Notes under the pieces: model-generated
Databases searched by the model: none
What the model saw: only the letters and a program-made list of their open reading frames with translations
What the model was told of the DNA's origin: nothing
Shown here: positions 50,626 through 61,891 of the stretch, piece by piece
How the letters are laid out: every line of letters begins with the position of its first letter
Numbering within the stretch: the stretch's first letter is position 1
Translations under genes and position numbers: made by a program
NCBI RefSeq assembly: GCF_024166365.1
Contig: NC_064827.1
Coordinates: 9,651,001 to 9,715,000, forward strand
DNA length: 64,000 bases
Direction: 5' to 3'
DNA from: Elephas maximus indicus
Taxonomy: Eukaryota > Chordata > Mammalia > Proboscidea > Elephantidae

Positions 50626-52431
50626 TGTCAGCTTAGGCAGGCCATGCACACACACCATAGGCCGAGCGTTCACCAATGGAGTCCCGCTGCGGCTTGGGTT
50701 ACACCACCCCGGGCACAGTCAGCTGTTCAGCATTCCCTGTTTGCTTAATGAAAACAGGAAGCCGGGCTCTTTTGAAAACGCGTGTGCTCCAGCTCGATGT
50801 TGCCAGGAGTAAAAATAAGGCCAGCAATTTAAACACTCTTTTTACAGAGGGGCCCTGTCTCTCTGGTACCAGTCACTTCTTCATGAAAGACTTTGTGTTC
50901 TCGTGTGGAACGCTAAGCGGCCTCAGCCCTCCGTCACCTTAGGAAGCCCAGAGGCACAATTGGCCCCAGTGTTCTTGCAGGTTCTGAAAAGGGCCTGGCA
51001 GGGCCCACTGGTCTAGAGCACCTGACCGAATCTTCTCAACATGGCTCCTAACAAGTAATTATCCTGTAGGGTTAACCTTGACTGAGCTTTACCTCTGGTC
51101 AAAGTTTTCTTTTAATCTTAAAAACCAAAACAAAACAAACGACCAAACAAGAAACCTTTTCTACTTCCAGTTACTTTAAAAAAAAAAAAAAAAAAAAAGG
51201 GTGCCATGTTCAGAACCATTTAATGAAGAAAAAAAGTCACTCAGCATCTCAACACCTAGTGCCACATGTTAATATTCTGGTATAAATCCCTTGGCGTTTT
51301 TTTAATGTATTTCTTAACACAGCTGCTTCTCCCACTTAACACTATAGCTTAAGCATTTTCTATAGGAAAGGTTTTTGTTTCTCTTTTTCCCTTCAAAAAA
51401 TGTTTAAAAAATGAAATGAACTGATAAAATTTCAGGATTTAGGACATGACAAAACACATCACACTTTACAGCCAAAATTAACTGGCCCCTCTTAGTTATT
51501 TCTGAAGTTCAACACAGAAGTCACAGGAAGTTTGGGTCCTGCTGAATTATCCCCAAATGAACTTTGGACTTTTAAAAGCTGGGCATCAGTAGAGGTTTGA
51601 ATTTAACCATGTTAAAAAAAAAGGCTTTATTATTTCCTAACACTGCTTGGCCCAGATCCATCTGAGCCTGGCTGAGGTTCACTGACCCCCGAGTTATAAA
51701 CCAGGCTATCCTGAGTATCAGTCTCCAGGAGCACAAAGAGCAAGATGTGCTGTCAAGGTGTAAGCTTTACAAACAAGCGTCTGTGGTATAAATTATTCTA
51801 CAACTAAAAATACATCCACTGCCATTATTATTTTTTATCTCCTGCTTTCTAGGGTACCTTTACAGACACTGACATAAATATGGCACTTAGGGGGGCTGCA
51901 CTTATTTTCCAGTTGTTTCCTATATGTCTCCCTGGGCTTGAATAAAAGCAGCTTGAGAGCTAAAAGTCGAGTTTAAAATTCCCTTCATTGCTCTGCCCGC
52001 CACATACCAATTCACAAGATACTGGGAACAACGTAGATGTTTAGAAATGTTTACTGAAGGAATAAACACTTGAGTGTACGATATAATAAACTTTGAAAAA
52101 AATCTCAGTGCTCTGTAGACACAAGTTGCTTGTTCCATGTTAGTGTTAGGACATTGCTTGTGTAATACCTTCTCAGTAGTTATCTTTAGGTAGAGGAATT
52201 ACGGGTGGTTTTCATTTTGTTCTTTGTATTTTATAAAATTTTACAACCCACGGGTATTAGTTTTCAAAAAATATGACTACAAGAAGTCACTGTCTGGAAA
52301 GCAAGAGCATTATTGAAGTAAGATCTGAGAGAGTTAATTTGGGAGGGGGGAAACGGAGGCAGTTGTGGCAAAAACGGCTAGACGGTCCTCAATAATCATC
52401 CTCCCATTCTTTGATACCAATATGTGAGAAA
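50626..52431. other. Upstream intron, mostly unique and A/T-rich
   Basis: An A run at 51177-51198. 50640-50810 is the shore of the CpG island. No exon recognised. Confidence 0.4.
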
Positions 52432-52634
52432 CCGGTTGCTGCGGACTCAGTTCTGCCTCATGGTGACCCCACGTGTGTCAGAGTAGAACTGTGCCCCACA
52501 GGGTTGTCAACGGCTGATTTTTCAGAAGTAGATGGCCAGGGCTTTTTTCAGAGGCACCGTGGGGTGGACTCGAACCTCTAACCTTTTAGCTAGCAGGTGA
52601 GTATGTTAACTGTTGGCTCCACTCAGTGACTCCT
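52432..52634 (-). repeat. AfroSINE type B, full length
   Basis: Antisense GTTGCTGCGGACTCAGTTCT to CCACTCAGTGACTCCT. Confidence 0.88.
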
Positions 52635-53384
52635 CCATGCTAACAGAATCCCCTATTTTCATCTGGGCAAACAGAAAGGCTTTATTTCCCCAGCTTCCTT
52701 TTTTTTTTTTTTTTTAGCAGGGTCATAACTAAGAACATGTCATGTAGCTACTCCCAGGAGTGTTAAGTCCTTAACTCTTTAGTTACTATTGGATGAACGG
52801 TGTACCAGCCACTTTTTATGCCTCTGGACCTCAGAGGTAAAGGCCTTATTCTGGTTCTAATGCTTTCAGCATCAAGGTGTGTCCCTTTTGAAATGCGTGA
52901 AGCGCAGCAGACCCGAGTTGGAGCCTCACTGTTGTGTAGGTTGAGTATTCTATTAGGTGGTGCTTCCTGGATGTGTTAGTTTTGTAAACTTTTGCCTTTT
53001 TTCCTTTATTTCTGTGAGATAAGGCTTGCAAGCATAATTGTGGCTTTCCTGTGTGATAGTTAGGGAGCCCTGGTGGGTTTGTTTTGGTTTTTCTGTGTCA
53101 GATTTGGAAAACCGGAGGCTCCCCGTGTAACCTAATGGAAAGGCGCCCGTAATAAATTCTCTGTTTAGTTCTTATTGGTATATTGTCATATCACAGATCG
53201 GTGGTGCCAGAATGCCACTCGCCTCTCTGGTGGCTTGTATTACCAGATCATATTTCTCAAAATCTGTATTACTAACCAAAAATTTAAACACAATTAGCAA
53301 GCATGCATTTCAATACTGAAAACCCATGCCATCAAAATTAAAAAAAATAAAAATTTGGTAATGAAGGAATAGCTATCTGACCTT

Positions 53385-53645
53385 CATTCTTCCTTCTTTC
53401 CTGCTGCCTGGAATGCAGATGTGATGAATGGAACACTAGCTGCTATCTTGGACCACGAGGTCACAGGGCACCTGGTCTCTAAGGGCGTCATGGATCAAAA
53501 CTTCCAAACCGTTCCTGGAGGGGCTCCCTTTATGCTTCTACACGAAAGTGGAATAAACCTCTATTCTGCTTTAGCTATTGTTTGTTCTGGGTCTCTGCTA
53601 CTTGCAGCTAAACTGTATTCTAATGGGTACAAGTCTCCTCCACAA
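53385..53645 (+). mobile_element. Old LTR- or MER-type repeat remnant
   Basis: Carries TGCTGCCTGGAATGCAGATG, TCTTGGACCACGAGGTCAC and AATAAACCTCTATTCTG with GGGTCTCTGCTACTTGCAGC, phrases of an old placental LTR-like end. Its 92-codon open frame is accidental. Confidence 0.5.
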
Positions 53646-53796
53646 CCCCTTCTCCTCCTCAAAAAATTAAGATTAGATCTTGAACAGAAGAAATACTAAA
53701 TGATGAAGCAGGAAGATACTACAATCAAAATTTTTCACAACAAAAAACTGGTAGTTTCAAGAATAACTAAGGAGGTATAATAAAACAAAACAAAAC

Positions 53797-53947
53797 AAAT
53801 TGCTGTCAGGTTGATTCTGACTCATAGAGACCCTACAGGCCAGAGTAGAACTGCACCATAGGGTTTCCAAGGAGCGGCTTAGTGGATTCGACCTATCAAC
53901 CTTTTGGTTAGTAGCTGAGTGCATAACCACTGTGCCACCAGGACTCC
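53797..53947 (-). repeat. AfroSINE type A, short form
   Basis: Antisense TGCTGTCAGGTTGATTCTGA to GTGCCACCAGGACTCC. Confidence 0.88.
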
Positions 53948-53999
53948 AAGGAAGTATAACAGCAACAGTTTAAAAAAATCTCTTAAGTGGGACCATGGT

Positions 54000-54696
54000 C
54001 TCGGGGAACATCTAGCTCAACTGGCATAACAGATTTTATAAAGAATATGTTCTACATTCTACTTTGGTGAGTAGCGTCTGGGGTCTTAAGAGCCTGTGAG
54101 CAGCCATCTAGGATACTCCACTGGTCTCACCCCTTCTGGAGCAAGGAAGAATGAAGGAAACTAAAGACACAAGGGAAAGATTAGTCCAAAGGACTAACGG
54201 ACCACATCTACCATGGCCTCCACCAGATTGAGTCCAGTACAATTAGATGGTGCCCTGCTACCACCACTGACTGTTCTGACAGGGATACAATAGAGGGTCC
54301 CAGACAGAACTGGAGAAAAATGTAGAACAAAATTCTAACTCAAAAAGAAAGACCAGACTTGCTGGCCTGACAGTGACCAGAGAAACCCTGAGAGTATGGC
54401 CCCCGGACACCCTTTCGGCTCAGTAATGAGGTCACTCCTGAGGTTCACCCTTCAGCGGAAGGTTCAACACGCCCATGGAACAAAGCAAGACTAAAGGGGC
54501 ACACCAGCGCTGGGGCAGGGACTGGAAGGCAGGAGGGAACAGGAAAGCTGGTAATAGGGAACCCAGGGTTGAGAAGGGAGAGTGTTGACATGTCGTGGGG
54601 TTGTTAACCAATGTCATAAAACAATGTGTGTATTGTTTGATGAGAAACCAGTTTGTTCTGTAAACCTTCATCTAAAGTACAATTAAAAAAAAAACT
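54000..54696 (+). mobile_element. L1 3'UTR and tail, plus orientation
   Basis: GGTGAGTAGCGTCTGGGGTC to AACCTTCATCTAAAGTACAA and an A run. Reverse of the 3'UTR at 21675-22370, confirming one L1 family. Confidence 0.8.
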
Positions 54697-55089
54697 CTAA
54701 GTGGGTGATAAGGAGAATCCTGACTACCCAAAAGGCCTTGTCTGAGCAATGCAGCCATGCCTGCTGTCCCACAGTCAAAAACCACTGGCCGTATCTGCAA
54801 CTGGAATCTTGAAAGGAACAGCTTTCCAACGAAACGTCCGGGACTTGAGGGCTGTCCCTGGTGTTTACAAGAATCATCTCACTGTCTGGACGGTCAGTGG
54901 TGGGACCGCTCCTGGCACCACCTACGCCTTCATTATGAAGCATTTACGGAGGACTTGATAAGCTGTAGAAAACGGTCCTCTTCAGGGGAAGGAGGAGGAG
55001 GAAGAATTTATAAGGAAGAAAACGAGCAGACAGAGTCTAGCTGGGAGACACATGCCCAACAGTCTAAGCCTAACACAAATTGAGAGGGG

Positions 55090-55365
55090 TCACAAAGGTG
55101 TATTATCAAACAGGAACAGTGTGGCAGTATGTGACCAGTGAGTAGACAGACGGAGTTCACCGCGGGCAAGTGTCTGAAGAAGATGAGCTTGAAGACAGGG
55201 TGAGTGACCATTCGGTGAAGGGGAAGGAGGGCTTGGCGGGGAGGAGCCGGGATGGATGCTGTCCGTGCAGCCCAACGTCCCGAAATGATTTGTGTATAAA
55301 CTTTGGAATGAGTAATTTGCTTGATAAACTTCCACCTAAAGCACAGTAAAATTAAATTTAAAAAG
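55090..55365 (+). mobile_element. L1 3' end, second tandem copy
   Basis: ATAAACTTCCACCTAAAGCA and ACAGTAAAATTAAATTT resemble the end at 54655-54690. Confidence 0.55.
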
Positions 55366-55440
55366 AAGAAAAAAGAATGAGCTCACCAGGAAATGGAAGG
55401 TAAACGGCTGGAAACTAGTCTGGGAGTACTAACCTGCTAG

Positions 55441-55655
55441 CAGTGGTTCTCAACCTGGGTAGAATTCGCCACAAAGGGGACATTTGGCAATGTCTGGAGA
55501 TATTTTTTGGTTGTCACGATTGGGGGCGTGGGGTGCTACTGGCATCTAGTGGATGGAGGCCATGGACGGTGCTCAACAGCCTACAATGCAGAGGATGGCC
55601 GCCCCGACAAAGATTATCTGACCCCAAATGTCAACAGCAACTCTGCGCTAGAGAC
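55441..55655 (+). mobile_element. MER20 DNA transposon (hAT)
   Basis: GCAGTGGTTCTCAACCTGGG, GGGGACATTTGGCAATGTCT, GGTGCTACTGGCATCTAGTG and GACCCCAAATGTCAACAGC are the MER20 phrases in order. Full length apart from its end. Confidence 0.85.
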
Positions 55656-56635
55656 AGCGTGCAGAAGAAACCATTCACATCCAGTCACTGAGACTCTGGC
55701 CACTAAGCTGTGGTCTTCAGGTCTTCCAACTCTCAGTGTACCAATACATCGTGCTCACGGACAGGCTGATAAAACGCCACTTTTTCATGCGCAAGCACGG
55801 GGTACTATTTTTTTCCCATTTAATTTAAATGTATTACGGAGGTGGCATTACTAATTAGTGGGAAAGTATACGCTAGTAAATCAACGGTACTGGGACAACT
55901 GGTTACACATGTGAAAAAAATAAAATTGTTTCTCTACCTCAATTTATGTTTAATTAAAAAAATTTTGTGATAAAATAATGGGGTGTGTCTTTACTGCCGG
56001 GCACTGAGTACTCTTCTAGGTACTCGACTGTGTGAGCTGTGAGCAAAAAGCCCTGGAGGTTTCTAAAATGCTGTGCCCTGGTGGCCTTTTAAGTGGACAG
56101 AATGTTGACATGCTGACTTCTTTGTTCTGGTTTCACTGCTCACTTGAGGCCCAATTACTGACTAATGGTGCCATGAAAAATAATTGTTCCCAGGCGCCAC
56201 AACTTTCACACACTGTTGATGAGGTTTTCTTCTTCTACCCAGGGATTCAGTCAATTTGAACCAGTTCAGTTATGGCAGACGAAGCAATATTGGAACAGAC
56301 CTGAATTTTAAAAATGTGGGTGAAGTAGAACGATAACAGGAACAGGAAAAATTACAGGTTGAAGCCTTGGAATAGAAGACTCGGAAGAGGTATAGTGAGC
56401 CCTTTCAGAAGCCTGAGGTGTGAGACTGGATTATTGCCAGGACTGTGGAGCAGGACACACGTGCAAAGTGGTGAGGTCAGCTGCCATCCTTGAGCAGGGC
56501 ACCGCTGTTTCTGAACCTGCCAGTGAAGAGGTTTGGTGGCCATGCAACGTGCACGGTGCCCTTGTTTTCTAAGAGGGAGATTAAGTTTCCAGCAGGGCTT
56601 CCACCCATAATTTTTCCCATTCTGGATATTGTTTG
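55656..56635. other. Upstream intron, unique sequence
   Basis: Nothing recognised. Confidence 0.4.
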
Positions 56636-56807
56636 GAAACCCTGGTGGCGTAGTGGTTAGGCGCTATGGCTGCTAACCCAAAGGTCAGCAGGTCGAATAC
56701 GCCAGGCACTCCTTGGAAACACTATGGGGCAGTTCTACTCTGTCCTATAGGGTTGCTATGAGTTGGAACTGACTCGATGGCAGTGGGTTTGGTTTGGTTT
56801 GGGTTGG
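56636..56807 (+). repeat. AfroSINE type A, short form
   Basis: AAACCCTGGTGGCGTAGTGG to GGGTTTGGTTTGGTTTGGG. Confidence 0.88.
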
Positions 56808-57594
56808 ATATTGTTCTGGTTTATACACATTTTAAAAATTTGGGTCCATTCGGGTCTTGTTTTGTCAGCCATGACTGAACCAGGCAGAACCTGCATTCTA
56901 CCTGACTGTTGAAAGCAAAGAATTCCGCTAATTCCCATTAACGTATCGTCTCTTCTCACGTGAGGCACAGAGATTTTGCTGAGAGAGCTGAATCAGGCCC
57001 AGAGAAGCACACAGTTATTACAGATTCCCACAGGTAAAGCTGCAGTGTGCACGCATCCTGCTGTTTGAGGTAGTCAGAAAGATTCCACCTCAGCAAAGAC
57101 CTCGAGGCAGGAAAGAAAACGAGAGACAATTCTCATGGCATTAATTACCCAGAGCATAAAAGTCATTGAGTGAGCAAACCAGCCTTCCCAGGCATGCGAC
57201 AGTGGGATAAAGAAGGCAGGGCAGTGGAACAGCGTCCTTCTAAACAGGTCGAACGGGAAGATTCCCCTGAGGACTGTCAGCGTTAAGCTCCTTTATCTTC
57301 CAGGACCTTCCCTGTTCCAAATCTGAGAAAATACCATTTGCTTTAGGACACTGCATAAAAAAAGAATAAAAAACCATAGTAACTGAAAAAGGACAATAAT
57401 GTAGGTGTTCTTCACTGTTTGTTTGTTTTTTTTAATGTATGGCATGTGATTTTATTTTGTTCCTGCATTTACTGAGGAGTTATTTTAACACCTGCTCGTC
57501 TTCCCTCCCAGCTAACACATCCATTCATTTATCAGCACAGGATGGGCGCCTGCCAGGAGCTAGGCTCTGTTCTGTGAAGACTGAAATAATATGC
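56808..57594. other. Upstream intron, unique sequence
   Basis: Nothing recognised. Confidence 0.4.
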
Positions 57595-57810
57595 AGGTGG
57601 TACAAATAGTTAAGGCACTCAGCTGCTAAATGAAAGGTTGGAGGTTTGAGTCCACCCAGAGGCACCTTGGAAGAAAGGCCTGGCAATCGAGTTCCAAAAG
57701 ATCACAGCTGTTAAAAATCCTATGGAGCACAGTTCTACTCTGGCACACATGGGGTCACCACGAGTTGCCAAAACTCAACTTGATGACAACTAGCTTGGTT
57801 TTGGTTTTAG
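57595..57810 (+). repeat. AfroSINE type B
   Basis: GGTGGTACAAATAGTTAAGG to CTTGGTTTTGGTTTT; lacks the first bases. Confidence 0.88.
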
Positions 57811-58437
57811 GAAGCCTGAATCCCTGTACCACCGACCTCAATTCCACCAAGACTTTTCAGGTTGTGGCTGCATGAATGCTTCATGTGAATAAAACAATAA
57901 CACTGAAGAAAGCAAACATGTATACCTGGAGTTCAAAAGAAACAACAGGCAACTGCCGTGTCACAGGTAGCATAACCGTGCGGTTTTACAGGCTCCGTTG
58001 GTTTCCACAGCCAAGTTACAATGGGGTGGTGTTTCTCACATCTGTAACTCCTTTTGGCTCCTCCTCGTTAATCTTTAGACCTTCTCTGACAGCTGTATCC
58101 ACTGTCTTCATCTGCCCCCAAGGATGTGAGCCTGTTCACAGTCTCTAGCTCTTCCGCTGTCTCTCATCGCTACCCCTTTTCTGTACTAGCTCCATATTCC
58201 AAGTCTAACCAGTCCCACACCCCGTGAAGGGAATGGTGACCTAGGGAGGGTGCAACTGTCAGACCGAAAGGCAGATGTGTCCTTTCACTCAGTAAATAGT
58301 TATTAAGCACCTACCATGTGCCACACACCGCTCGGAGTGAAGCAAGACGGATACAGAGCCTGTCTAGGTGGGACTTATAAACTACAGAAGACAGGCAAGT
58401 GATCTCACAGAGAAATAAATAACTGATAATTGCTATG
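57811..58437. other. Upstream intron with an ancient repeat piece
   Basis: 58270-58350 (AAATAGTTATTAAGCACCTA, CCATGTGCCACACACCG) is the phrase of a very old mammalian repeat that I do not name. Confidence 0.4.
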
Positions 58438-58548
58438 ATACCATAACAACGATTTTAAGGATGGCGCAGGACTGGGCAGTGTTTCTGTCTGTGGTATATA
58501 GGGTCACTATGAATCAGAACCAACCTGATGGCACCTAACAACAACAAC
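58438..58548 (+). mobile_element. 111-bp RTE tail insertion with target site duplication
   Basis: AAGGATGGCGCAGGACTGGG to CTGATGGCACCTAACAACAA. AATTGCTATG flanks it at 58428-58437 and 58549-58558. Confidence 0.88.
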
Positions 58549-58587
58549 AATTGCTATGGAAGTAAAACACAGCAGGTATGTTAGGGT

Positions 58588-58744
58588 ACCCACGGCAACC
58601 CAACATGTGCACAGAACTGCGTTCCATAGGGTTTGCAAGACTGTGACCTTTTGGAAGCGGATCGCCAGGCCTGGCTTCTAGTGCACCCCTGGGTGGGTTC
58701 AAACCACCAACCTTTTGGCTAGTAGCTGAGCTGCAATCCACTCC
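58588..58744 (-). repeat. AfroSINE type B, 5' part
   Basis: Antisense AACTGCGTTCCATAGGGTTT to AACCTTTTGGCTAGTAGC. Confidence 0.85.
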
Positions 58745-59082
58745 AACAGCAACTAGAACAACACATGAGAGCTGGGTGGAGGACCCTGTTCCAGCTGGGG
58801 GCAGGGAGTCCATACCAGGGAATGGTATTTGAAGAGTCCACCAGGTAGAGTGTGTGTGGGGAGAGGGTAAGGGGGTAGGGGGTGAATCTTGGGAGAAGGG
58901 GATGTGCAAAGTTCGGGGCAGAGGAAACAGCATATGCAAAGCCTGTCCCTTCTCAGAACTGAGAGGTGCCTCTGCCTGATAAAGAATCAACCCCAATCAA
59001 GCAGGGCCTGGGATCCTTCATAGGGTTTTGGGGGGTTATGTACAATGGGAAGGAACTGAAGGGTTTTAAACAGGAAACAACA

Positions 59083-59298
59083 AGCCCCGATGGCGCAGTG
59101 GTTAAGCACTCGGCTGCTAACCAGAAGGCTGGTGGTTCAAACCCAGCAGCCACCCCGGTGGAAAGATGTGGCAGTCTGCTTCCGGAAAAGATACAGCCTA
59201 GGAACCCATGGGGCAGTTCTACTCTGTTCCAGAGCATCGTCGCTATGAGCCGGAATCAACTGTATTGGCAAGAGTTTTCTTTTTTTTTTTTGGTTTTA
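59083..59298 (+). repeat. AfroSINE type A, full length
   Basis: AAGCCCCGATGGCGCAGTGG to a T run and GGTTTT. Confidence 0.9.
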
Positions 59299-59892
59299 AG
59301 CAGGGAACAAAGCAATCCGATTTGCATTTTAATAAGATCGCTCTGGCTAGGTGCTAGAACACATATGAAATTCTCTCCTAAGTCCTCCGTTGGGTTTTCT
59401 ATGGATTTTCAAGTCTCATGAATCTTTCTCTTGGTAGCACAAATTACTTCGCACCGTGAGAGTTTTGTTTACTCTTTTAGACACTAAGAACTTGGAGCTT
59501 GTCAGTACTTTGGCTGTCCTCTCCCCCAGTACTGAGGAGGACATGAGAAAGCCTGGCCACTCTGTTTCTCGGCTCCCTGGGGGCTAAGCTTGAGACTCCT
59601 GGGCTCGCCCTCCAGTGTTCCTTCCATCACCTCGTTCTGCTGTTTAAAAACAAAACGTGTTTCTTTAAACCCATGGATGACTCAATGCAGAGAAACACTA
59701 TGGGATTTCCTTTTCTGGAGGTCATTACAATAGGGGAACCTAAGCTGGGACGATGTGGTGTAAGTGACGGCAGGAAGGAAGGACAGGGGACATCTGGGGA
59801 ATTCGGCTCCAATTCAGCATGTCAAGATGCGAGAGCAGACTTGCTCTGTATTTGAAAAGGAGGAAAAAATTTTGGGACTAAATATACAGATT

Positions 59893-60320
59893 GCTGCCGT
59901 CGAGTCAGCTCCAATTCACAGCGACCCCATGTACAACAGAATGAAACGCTGCCCAGTCCTGCACTATCGTCAGGACTGCTGGTATGCTCAAGTAGATCAC
60001 TGCTGCTACTATGCCATCCATGTCACTGAGGGTCCCTCCACTTCAGCCAACATGATGTCCTCCTCTAGTGTCTGATTTCTACTGATAACGTGTCCAAAGC
60101 AAGCAAGCGGGACAATATCCCATTGTGATCCATGTGGTTTTCATTGGTTAATTTTTGGAAATAGGTTGCCAAGTCTTTCTTCTTTGTCTTAGTCTGGAAG
60201 CTTCGCTGAAACCTGTCCACCACAGGTGACCCTGCTGGTATTGAAATACCATTGGCATAGCTTCCAGCATCACAGCAACACACAAGCCACCACAGTACAA
60301 CAGACTGGCAGACAGGGGGT
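59893..60320 (-). repeat. AfroSINE type C / RTE composite, antisense
   Basis: TGCCGTCGAGTCAGCTCCAA, then the reverse of the RTE ORF end (CAACATGATGTCCTCCTCTA, CTGATAACGTGTCCAAAGCA), then the reverse of the type C body (GACCCTGCTGGTATTGAAAT, CACAGCAACACACAAGCC). Confidence 0.75.
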
Positions 60321-60507
60321 GGAAGGTGAGAATAGTGGGGGCTAAAAATGTGGGGCAAACTACTTTTGTTTCCCACCATAAGGCCAGGATTTGAGGTGTC
60401 TGTGATACTTCTTCAAAATCAAGTGAGTTTGAGACGATCTTGAGATTTGTTCTCAAGATTTCTGCTTCCTAGAAGGAGTCAGAAGATGCTGGCTGGGCCC
60501 TGGAGGG

Positions 60508-60808
60508 GATGTGCCTGTGTATGTGTGTATGCACGTGCACATGTATGGGAACACGTGTATGTGCGCACATATGTGTACCTGTGTGTGTACCTGTGTGTGC
60601 ATGCCTGTCTGTATGTGTACACATGTGCCTGTGTATACGTGCCTGTGTATGTGTACACATGTACACGTACACGTGTATGTGCCTGTGTTTTGTGTTCACG
60701 CATGTGTGCACCTGTGTGTGCCTGCGTATGTGTGCACACGTGTGCCTTTTTGTATGCGTGCACATGTATGTGTGCATGTACACACGTATGTGTGCATGCA
60801 TATCAGGG
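60508..60808. repeat. 300-bp alternating TG/TATG/CACATG tract
   Basis: Nearly strict purine-pyrimidine alternation, rich in ACACGTGT- and GTGCACAT-type palindromes. It yields long but spurious open frames on both strands. Confidence 0.85.
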
Positions 60809-61141
60809 CTGGGAGAGGGAAGCTCTAGGCCAGCAACAATTATGCCTGGAGAAGCTCTCAATGCTAAAGGTAAAAGAAAACAAAAGCAACCGTACAAACA
60901 TTCCTCAGCCTTTAAAAGTATACTATGATCAAGTGAAAATACTTTCCTCTCAAAATAAGAAGACGAAGTTACCTGCTGATTTTTCTGAACAATCTCATTT
61001 CTGTGCTTCTGATGAAGTCCCCACAGCAGAGGACTCTAACATGCCTTGCAGAGGCAGCGCCTTAGAGAACCACAGAGCAGAGCCGTGGCCACCATCCAGG
61101 TCTGCCTGAACTGGGGTGGGGGTAGTATCATAAAACAAACT
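60809..61141. other. Upstream intron, unique sequence
   Basis: Nothing recognised. Confidence 0.4.
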
Positions 61142-61324
61142 GGAGTCCCTGGGTGGTGCAAATGGCCAATGCACTCACTGCTAACTGAAAGGCTGGAGGT
61201 TCAAATCCACCCAGAGACACCTTGGAAGAAAGGCCTGGTGATCTGCTTTCAAAAGGTCACAGCCATTAAAAACGCAATGGAGCCTGGTTTTACTCTGACA
61301 GACGTGGTGTTGCCAAGAGTCCAG
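61142..61324 (+). repeat. AfroSINE type B, full length
   Basis: GGAGTCCCTGGGTGGTGCAA is the consensus head; the tail is diverged. Confidence 0.9.
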
Positions 61325-61686
61325 GTTATCATAAAATAAGAACAGGAGTTGTGACTGTTTCCTCACTGGCGGTCAAGCGGTGGGCAACAGGGGCTTGGAA
61401 TCGCACAATGCACCAGCCAGGTTCAGGTTTGCATGTGTAAAATGAGGGTGTTGGTAGGACTCGACTTCCAAAGGTCGCTTCCAGCCTGTGCTTCTTTGAC
61501 TGTATTTTACACAAAATTTCATAATATTGTCTGCCACGTGAGCAAGTGAAGAAAGAAGCCCAGTGCGGCAATGTGAGCTCAGATGTGCTCTGGCAAACAG
61601 TACCCCGTGCCTTGCCCTCTGCTTGTCCCATTTGGCAGCACCTTCCCAGGTACAGCTTAACACCTGGCACAACTGGCAAAAATAAA
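61325..61686. other. Upstream intron, unique sequence
   Basis: Nothing recognised. Confidence 0.4.
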
Positions 61687-61891
61687 GGTGCTGCTGAGTC
61701 GACTCTGACTCATGGTGGCCCCTGTGTGTCAAGAGTAGAACTGTACTCCATAGGGTTTTCAATGGCTGATTTTTCAGAAGTAGATCACCAAGTCTTTCTT
61801 CCAAGGCGCCTCTGGGTGGACTCGAACCACCAGCTAACCTTTCAGTTAGCCGCCCAGTATGTTAAGTGTTTGTATCACCCAAGGGCTCCTG
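61687..61891 (-). repeat. AfroSINE type B, full length
   Basis: Antisense GGTGCTGCTGAGTCGACTCT to ATCACCCAAGGGCTCCT. Confidence 0.9.

Noticed and set aside
50103..50636. A 177-codon plus-strand open frame over the CpG island
   Set aside because: G+C-rich sequence lacks stops by chance; the frame has no recognisable domain and runs against the gene.
53421..53699. A 92-codon open frame (MMNGTLAAILDHEV...) as a small protein gene
   Set aside because: The sequence reads as the end of an old LTR- or MER-type repeat; there is no promoter or splice context and no known protein resemblance.
60447..61109. A 220-codon open frame rich in Cys, Val and Tyr
   Set aside because: It is created by the TG/TATG repeat; the opposite strand is open for the same reason.
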